DNA from: Megaleporinus macrocephalus
Taxonomy: Eukaryota > Chordata > Actinopteri > Characiformes > Anostomidae
Direction: 5' to 3'
Length of the DNA stretch: 64,000 nucleotides
Assembly (NCBI GenBank): GCA_021613375.1
Contig: CM038719.1
Coordinates: 2,051,630 to 2,115,629 of the forward strand
In this document: positions 57,791 through 64,000 of the stretch, piece by piece
Layout: each line of letters opens with the position of its first letter
How positions within the stretch are numbered: the first letter of the stretch is position 1
Translations under genes and position numbers: made by a program
Notes under the pieces: generated by a model
What the model was told of the DNA's origin: nothing
Database searches by the model: none
What the model saw: only the letters and a program-made list of their open reading frames with translations

Positions 57791-58373
57791 GACTGCCATG
57801 GATTTCCAATGTCGTTGGAAGGATGTGATTGAAATCAACTTATTCAATAATCTTCTGATTTAATATCTTCTATTGAAATTTCCGTCTGTTGGCTAGTTTC
57901 CCACTTACAGTGTATTTAACCCAGTGGGGGCGACTGGGATTTTCTTAATGGTGTAACTAAACACTATGAATGCTGCAGTAACCAAACAACACAGTGTAGA
58001 AACAGACCAGAGTTTAATCGTCTGATTGAAACATCAGATTTCAAATCAACAGCAAACAATCTCTTCATAAGTGTTACATAATTCATGAGACGGCGATTAA
58101 GTCTGATTCACACTACGAGAAGCGAACAGCACGTTATACTGTAGGTAACAAGACACAGTCTGTAAGAGGAGCTGCTGCAGGTGTCACATTCCAGTACAAG
58201 AGGATACGAAGAGGAACATACCAGCTGCAGACCACACCGCGATGGTCAGCTGATCTTACAGACGAATAGAAATGCTCCAAATTTATTCAGAATTAAATCT
58301 TTTTACATAAACGGCCACTAAAAGCTGAGAATGTCTTAAAAAAGTTGTCAGTTTTCTTTTCCAACAGCAACGA
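57791..58373. other. Unique intergenic sequence
   Basis: No feature recognised. Confidence 0.5.
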
Positions 58374-60215
58374 TACACAGATCAGCCATAACATTAAAAC
58401 CACCTTCTGATATATCTCCACTCACTGTCCACTGTATCAGCTCCACTGACCATACAGGACCTCCACTCACTGTCCACTGTATCAGCTCCACTGACCATAC
58501 AGGACCTCCACTCACTGTCCACTGTATCAGCTCCACTGACCATACAGGAGCTTCACTCACTGTCCACTGTATCAGCTCCACTGACCATACAGGACCTCCA
58601 CTCACTGTGCACTGTATCAGCACCACTGACCTTACAGGACCTACACTCACTGTCCACTGTATCAGCTCCACTGACCATACAGGACCTCCACTCACTGTCC
58701 ACTGTATCAGCTCCACTGACCTTACAGGAGCTCCACTCACTGTCCACTGTATCAGCTCCACTGACCATACAGGACCTCCTCTCACTGCCACTGTATCAGC
58801 TCCAATGACCATACAGGACCTCCACTCACTGTCCACTGTATCAGCTCCACTGACCATACAGGACCTACACTCACTGTCCACTGTATCAGCTCCACTGACC
58901 ATACAGGACCTCCACTCACTGTCCACTGTATCAGCTCCACTGACCATACAGGACCTCCACTCACTGTCCACTGTATCAGCTCCACTGACCATACAGGACC
59001 TCCTCTCACTGTCCACTGTATCAGCTCCACTGACCATACAGGACCTCCTCTCACTGACCACTGTATCAGCTCCACTGACCATACAGGACCTCCACTCACT
59101 GTCCACTGTATCAGCTCCACTGACCATACAGGACCTCCACTCACTGTCCACTGTATCAGCTCCACTGACCATACAGGACCTCCACTCACTGTCCACTGTA
59201 TCAGCTCCACTGACCATACAGGACCTACACTCACTGTCCACTGTATCAGCTCCACTGACCATACAGGACCTCCTCTCACTGTCCACTGTATCAGCTCCAC
59301 TGACCATACAGGACCTCCACTCACTGTCCACTGTATCAGCTCCACTGACCATACAGGACCTACACTCACTGGCCACTGTAATCAGCTCCACTGACCCATA
59401 CAGGACCTCTCTCACTGACCACTGTATCAGCTCCACTGACCATACAGGACCTCCACTCACTGTCACACTGTATCAGCCTCCACTGACCATACAGGACCTA
59501 CACTCACTGTCCACTGTATCAGCTCCACTGACCATACAGGACCTCCACTCACTGTCCACTGTATCAGCTCCACTGACCATACAGGAGCTCCACTTACAGA
59601 CTGTAGTTCATCTGATTCTCTGTATACTTTATTACTCAGGATCCTCACAGAGCAGATACTATTAGGGAGGTGGATCATTCTCAGCACTGCAGTGACACTG
59701 ACGTGGTGCTGGTGTGAGTGGATCATCCACTATCCAGCAACATCCAGCCTACAGTGTCCTGTGGGCGGCGTCCTGTGTCCACTGATGAAGAACTAGAGGA
59801 ACACAAACTGTGCAGCAGCAGATGAGCAACTGTCTCTGACTTTACATCTACAAGGTGGACCAGCAAGTAGTAGGAGTGTCTAATAGAGTGGACAGTGAGT
59901 GGACACAGTGTTTAAACACTCCAGCAGCAACACTGCTGTGTCTGATCTACTCACACCAACACCACACACACCAACACTCCAGAACAGAGTAATAAAGTAT
60001 ACAGAGAATCAGATGAACTACAGTCTGTAAGTGGAGCTCCTGTATGGTCAGTGGAGCTGATACAGTGGACAGTGAGTGGAGGTCCTGTATGGTCAGTGGA
60101 GCTGATACAGTGGACAGTGAGTGGAGGTCCTGTATGGTCAGTGGAGCTGATACAGTGGACAGTGAGAATAGATATGGAGATGGAGATGGTTTTAATGTTA
60201 TGGCTGGTCAGTGTA
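58374..60215 (+). mobile_element. Complete Tc1-like nonautonomous element with 45-bp arrays in its arms
   Basis: The left terminal repeat TACACAGATCAGCCATAACA (58374) and right terminal repeat TGTTATGGCTGGTCAGTGTA-type end (60188-60215) match as inverses at about 26 of 28 bases, beginning and ending in TA. The left arm (58420-59595) is about 26 units of the 45-bp repeat. The core (59600-60030) is the shared sequence, and the right arm (60035-60165) is three units in the opposite direction. The termini match the TGATCRGNCATAACATTATGACC-type ends of fish Tc1-like transposons. No transposase is encoded. Confidence 0.85.
58420..59595 (-). repeat. 45-bp minisatellite (left arm of the element)
   Basis: About 26 units of CACTGTATCAGCTCCACTGA then CCATACAGGACCTCCACTCACTGTC. 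Long frames on both strands (372 and 352 codons) are artefacts of the 15-codon period. Confidence 0.96.
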
Positions 60216-60276
60216 TGTATGTATTGTTATATATGTATGTAGACGGGTGACGAATTAAAGGATAAACCAACATAAA

Positions 60277-60869
60277 GGGTGTGTCTCAAATCCTACTGAG
60301 CTCCTACATAGGCAGCACTTTACATCATAGTATGCGCTCCCGACATGTAGACTGTCCCAATTCTTACATACCTTAAATAATGCTTCTACTGAGAAACCTT
60401 ATTTACACCTGATTTTAAAGAAGTACTGAACTCTTCCTCAGCCGCTAAGACAATCCCATGATGCACCGCAGGCTAATCTAGGAGCAGTGAAGTGGTTTTA
60501 AAATGTGAGTTATTTTGATTCTCTGGAGTTTTAATGTGTTTGGTCATATAATCACACAAAACAGTATTTTATTATCAACTCTGTAACGAGTCCTTCACCA
60601 TTTACACTTTATACTCCAGACATTAGCATTTATGCTAGCAGATTTTTAAACCTTGGGCTATTGTTTTGAAGCCGGCCGGTAGCTTAGCAACCAGCTAAAC
60701 CACCGGTGGTGTGCTGCAGTGGGGGGAACAAGCCGTGACGCAGTCTCTCTCTAACTAGAGCGTCTCAGTAATCTGTTTTATGAGGAGAGATGAGGAGAGA
60801 ACACTGATACTTACACACTCACTACCTAGACAGCCTACTTACACACTCACTAGGATTTGAGACAGACCC
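60277..60869. mobile_element. hAT-type nonautonomous element (MITE)
   Basis: The ends GGGTGTGTCTCAAATCCTA (left) and TAGGATTTGAGACAGACCC (right) are inverse with one mismatch. The interior (ATAGTATGCGCTCCCGACAT, ACTGTCCCAATTCTTACATA) resembles common fish dispersed repeats. No coding capacity. Confidence 0.7.
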
Positions 60870-61632
60870 AAAGTGTCTTTGTAAGGCGTTTGGTGTGGGT
60901 CTCTGTAACAGTACTGGAATGATGGAACACCATTCCCATAGTTTTATACCCATCAAACCACTGACCCCTTACGTTCTGTGAATGGGGGGCATCGTCATCC
61001 TGGAAATGACCGCTTCCATCAGGACAGAGCCACCAGACCCCCTCACTGTAGGGGTCCTGTGTTTAGTGTAACCTGCACATACACTCGTACAGCATATGGT
61101 GATGAATGATGACCGGATCACTGTTTTCCACCATTCCGTTGACCTGCCTATGTACCACTGACCCTTCAGATGGTCATTGGTGTTTGCTATGAGGGGCTAA
61201 CGAGGGGCTAACTCTCTTTTTGAGGTTACTGCAGTCTTTCCCACTTCAGTCTCTGTTTCTACCGAACCAGTGGAGCAAGAAGCTCCCGCCATTGGCACGC
61301 CGTTATCAAACCCTTTCCCTCAAAGCTCTTTGGCTCAACGTCCAGGCCTGCTCAGGCAGGCGGTCAGCTGCTTAAGGTTTTTTCCTTTAATTGGTCACCC
61401 GTCTGTATCTCACTGTATCTCAGCCGACGTCTCAGGAGTCAGCGTTTACTGCAGGAGAGAAGATCCAGTTGGGAAAGTGTTGCTCTACCGATGCAAAGCA
61501 CTGTGTCCGGTCAGCGTTATGAAGTCCAGTAAAAGTCCTAAAAGAGTAACATTCACTCCTAACTGTAACACGTTCTCTGGGCCATGCACCAGCTCCCAGG
61601 CAGCGCCGGGCCGCACCGGGCCGCCCGCCAGC
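60870..61632. other. Intergenic sequence and probable tetraspanin 3' UTR
   Basis: 60890-61200 holds phrases (ACCATTCCCATAGTTTTATA, GGCATCGTCATCCTGGAAAT) of Tc1-related antisense repeats. The part next to 61633 is probably the tetraspanin 3' UTR on the minus strand. Confidence 0.4.
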
Positions 61633-61701
61633 TCAGTCCATGTATTTTTCCGCACGCAGGATTTGGCAGTACATCAGCATGGAGAAGACCAGGGCCAGGA
61701 T
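61633..61701 (-). CDS. Tetraspanin, last coding exon (partial gene)
   Basis: On the minus strand an acceptor CCTCTCCGCAG precedes ILALVFSMLMYCQILRAEKY, MD, stop (stop codon 61635-61633). This is the end of the fourth transmembrane helix plus a short cytoplasmic tail, as in tetraspanins, which are four-pass membrane scaffold proteins. It joins in phase 0 to the exon at 63689-63606. The tail resembles TSPAN4-type ends (MTMYCQV), but I cannot name the paralogue. CD37 lies in the human 19q13 region, but its C-terminus looks different. An ATTAAA on this strand at about 61391 is a possible poly(A) signal. Confidence 0.85.
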   Translation of the reverse strand: MLALVFSMLMYCQILRAEKYMD

Positions 61702-61756
61702 CTGCGGAGAGGAGGAGGAAAGAATGCAGCGTCTGCAATTTTAACTGTATAAGTGT

Positions 61757-61758
61757 GT

Positions 61759-61792
<34 letters not shown>
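61757..61792 (+). repeat. (GT)n microsatellite
   Basis: GT run in the tetraspanin intron. Confidence 0.95.
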
Positions 61793-61795
<3 letters not shown>

Positions 61796-61849
61796 GGTCT
61801 TCAGATTTCACTGATACGTGTGACTAATACAGTCGTGTACAATGTTATT

Positions 61850-62265
61850 GTGGGCGGCGTCCTGTGTCCACTGATGAAGAACTAGAGGAACACAAGCTGT
61901 GCAGCAGCAGATGAGCTACTGTCTCTGACTCTACATCTACAAGGTGGACCAGCAAGTAGTAGGAGTGTCTAATAGAATGGACAGTGAGTGGACACAGTGT
62001 TTAAACACTCCAGCAGCAGCACGGCTGTGTCTGATCCACTCACACCAGCACCACGACGTGTCACTGCTGGACTGAGAATCGTCCACCAACCAAAACTATC
62101 CAGACAGCAGTGTCCTGTGGGCGGAGTCATGTGTCCACTGATGAAGAACTAGAGGAACACAAACTGTGCAGCAGCACAGTAGTAGGAGTGTCTAATAGAG
62201 TGGACAATAACTGCTGTGTCTGATCCACTTGTGTCCACTCTATTAGACACGCCTACCATGCTGGT
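61850..62265 (+). mobile_element. Core fragment of the 45-bp-unit transposon family
   Basis: GTGGGCGGCGTCCTGTGTCC, TCTACAAGGTGGACCAGCAA and AGTAGGAGTGTCTAATAGA occur, then part of the core again from 62045 to 62165. It is a rearranged copy inside the tetraspanin intron. Confidence 0.75.
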
Positions 62266-62399
62266 CCACGCTGTAGAGTGTAGCCCCTTTGAACAGGCTG
62301 CTTTTGTTACTAAATGACCTCTCTTCTGATTGGCTGCTCTAAGGTGTGCTTCATGCTGCAACATCTCTTATTTTCTATGACAACACTGGGGCGGCCATC

Positions 62400-63290
62400 T
62401 TTGTTTACTTTGTGTTAGAACTTCCGGTGCTACCACGGATACATTGATACTAATTACAAGCAAAACAACAACAAACATATAAAATGACTAGAATAACATG
62501 TTCCGTTAGAGGGAGTCAGTAACTGGAAGAAGAGGAGAACTTGGCTTGAACAACAGAGTTACAAACACAGCACATAAAGATCAGAGTGTTGGGGGGCCAC
62601 CTTCCAAAGAAAAGACCACCTGCGTCTATGACTGAAGCTCTAAATTTAAAACCTCCACCCAAACCTCCGTATGTCTGTTCTTACCATTCTGTGGAGGAGA
62701 ACCAGCACCAGAGCTTCCTTATCCAGAGAACTGTCTCGCTTATGAAGCCTCCGAGGAAGCAGACGTGTCGGTGCTGGGTGAGTCTATCAGTTCAGTAACT
62801 GTTCTCTGATCAGTGTCCACCGCGCTAGGCTATCTGGACTGTAACAAACACCCACGCAGAGTGGCTCGGGCAGCTGGCTGGACTTGGGTTTAACCGGCTT
62901 TCAGAAATATAAACTCACCGTCTGTGTGTAGGAGGACACGCCCACCTTCCCACTGTGCAGGTACTGATACGCTTCAGTACTTTTATAGTTTTTCATTACT
63001 GAACCGTCTACCACCTTCCGAGAGTACAGAGTAATTAAACATGTCTCCATAAGTAACCTCAGACCACCTTCTCATATCACCCACCCACTGTGTTATTAAC
63101 CTCAGACCACCTTCTCATATCACCCACCCACTGTGTTATTAACCTCAGACCACCTTCTCATATCACCCACTGTGTTATTAACCTCGGAGGAGACAGTGTT
63201 GTCCCATTGGAACTTCTTACTGTCTCTCTGGTCTCCTTCCATGTAACTGTATTCATTTTGGTTAGCTGAGCGGAAGTTCTAACACAAAGG
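62400..63290. mobile_element. Possible palindromic element in the tetraspanin intron
   Basis: TTTGTGTTAGAACTTCCGGT at about 62418 is answered by the inverse CGGAAGTTCTAACACAAAGG near 63270. A 70-codon frame inside (62586-62798) shows no known domain. Confidence 0.4.
63045..63185 (+). repeat. Three-copy 43-bp repeat
   Basis: Three units of AACCTCAGACCACCTTCTCA then TATCACCCACCCACTGTGTTATT, one with a 4-bp deletion. Confidence 0.93.
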
Positions 63291-63605
63291 CGGAACAAAC
63301 ACACGCTTGAAAGTGGGTGTGGCCAAATCAATGAATGGGCCCATGTGAATGGGCGGGGCTAAACCACTGTAAACTGAATGGGCAGATTAATGGATGATTA
63401 CAGAGACAATGAACAGAAGCTGTTTAACTGCTTAACAGTGTTTACATACAGTTCTAAACCCTTTGATTGTATATGATACGAGCCCTTTAACAACTCACTG
63501 CCTCTAAGCTACATTAGTCTCGGCGCTCCAGCACAAACCTCAGACACCAAACAGCTAGACTTGGATTAAGGTGGGCTTCTTATTAAACTATTGCTCTAAA
63601 ATTAC

Positions 63606-63689
63606 CTGGATGATGCCCAGGCAGACCCCAAACACCAGCACTGATGTGATGTTGCTGAGGAGGAAGTTCTTAGCCTTCTCGTAGCACGG
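63606..63689 (-). CDS. Tetraspanin, penultimate exon (partial gene)
   Basis: On the minus strand the acceptor is CTCTGACTCAG (after a GA/CT run at 63695-63735) and the donor is CAG|GTAATT. Exactly 84 nt, the size common for this exon in tetraspanins, encode PCYEKAKNFLLSNITSVLVF then GVCLGIIQ. The Cys of PCYEK fits the last disulphide Cys of the large extracellular loop; the rest begins transmembrane helix 4. Exons further upstream lie past base 64000. The gene converges tail-to-tail with bcl2l12. Confidence 0.87.
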
Positions 63690-63692
63690 CTG

Positions 63693-63694
<2 letters not shown>

Positions 63695-63735
<41 letters not shown>
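63695..63735 (+). repeat. (GA)n microsatellite
   Basis: It forms the CT-rich tract just upstream of the tetraspanin acceptor on the minus strand. Confidence 0.96.
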
Positions 63736-63737
<2 letters not shown>

Positions 63738-63814
63738 TATGTCATGGAGAAAAGTAACAATACCTCACACAGAAGATGATGAGAACATGCCACACCACAT
63801 ACAGTACTACATAA

Positions 63815-64000
63815 ACATCAGCTCCACTGACCATACAGGAGCTCCACTTACAGACTGTAGTTCATCTGATTCTCTGTATACTTTATTACTCTGTTCTTTA
63901 ATGATCAGGACCCCCACAGGACATGGTGGTGGTGTTAGGGTGTATTGTGCTGGTGTGAGTGGATCAGACACAGCAGTGCTCACTCACTGTCCACTCTATT
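63815..64000 (+). mobile_element. Start of another 45-bp-family core copy
   Basis: CATCAGCTCCACTGACCATA, then GATTCTCTGTATACTTTATT, TGATCAGGACCCCCACAGGA and GTGAGTGGATCAGACACAGC, cut by the window end. Confidence 0.8.

Noticed and set aside
58348..59665. 372- and 352-codon frames
   Set aside because: 45-bp unit of 15 codons within a Tc1-like element.
61270..61752. 160-codon plus-strand frame
   Set aside because: It overlaps the antisense tetraspanin exon, has no domain and ends in a GT microsatellite.
62586..62798. 70-codon frame (LGGHLPKKRPPASMTEALNL)
   Set aside because: No recognised domain or splice support; it lies within a probable palindromic element in an intron.

Overview
This is vertebrate nuclear DNA, almost certainly from a ray-finned (teleost) fish. 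Evidence: short exons with GT-AG introns, Pax6-class homeodomain exons, a BCL2L12 orthologue, CpG-type promoters, Tc1/mariner-like elements and very heavy tandem-repeat content. There are no bacterial operons, tRNA or rRNA genes, or CRISPR arrays. Most long open frames in the window are artefacts of tandem repeats whose unit is a multiple of three bases.

Genes, left to right. (1) The 3' part of a Pax6-class homeobox gene on the + strand, with secure exons at 2042-2124, 2445-2601, 4584-4654 and 8591-8735. Exon lengths and phases match PAX6 exons 9-12. The linkage to bcl2l12 suggests the paired-less paralogue pax10 (Pax6.2). Its terminal exon is unresolved; the best candidate is at 26375. (2) A GC-rich, promoter-like orphan island with a splice donor at about 23.06-23.35 kb. 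(3) A complete bcl2l12 gene on the + strand: promoter and untranslated exon at about 32.64-33.13 kb, seven coding exons from 39272 to 53621, 373 codons plus stop, ending in a clear BH2-like motif. (4) The last two coding exons of a tetraspanin on the - strand (63689-63606 and 61701-61633), whose upstream exons lie beyond the window.

Between the exons lie roughly twenty-five tandem arrays with units from 2 to 56 bp. These include a telomere-like array (25.0-26.2 kb), a GATA/GACA (Bkm-like) array (34.8-35.8 kb), a 56-bp array of over 2 kb, and a bcl2l12 intron made almost wholly of four successive arrays (47.4-52.2 kb).

The most striking pattern is that several minisatellites are internal parts of palindromic DNA transposons. 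A Tc1-like family (complete copy 58374-60215) carries a 45-bp unit expanded in its arms. A second family with AAAGGGGAA-type ends (for example 33754-34735) carries a 21-28-bp TGGTGGTGAT/GTTTACA unit. A third array type, about 40 bp with the core GGCCACTTTATTAGAAACACC, occurs at four places in both orientations. A broken Tc1-like transposase relic lies at 16.6-17.8 kb.
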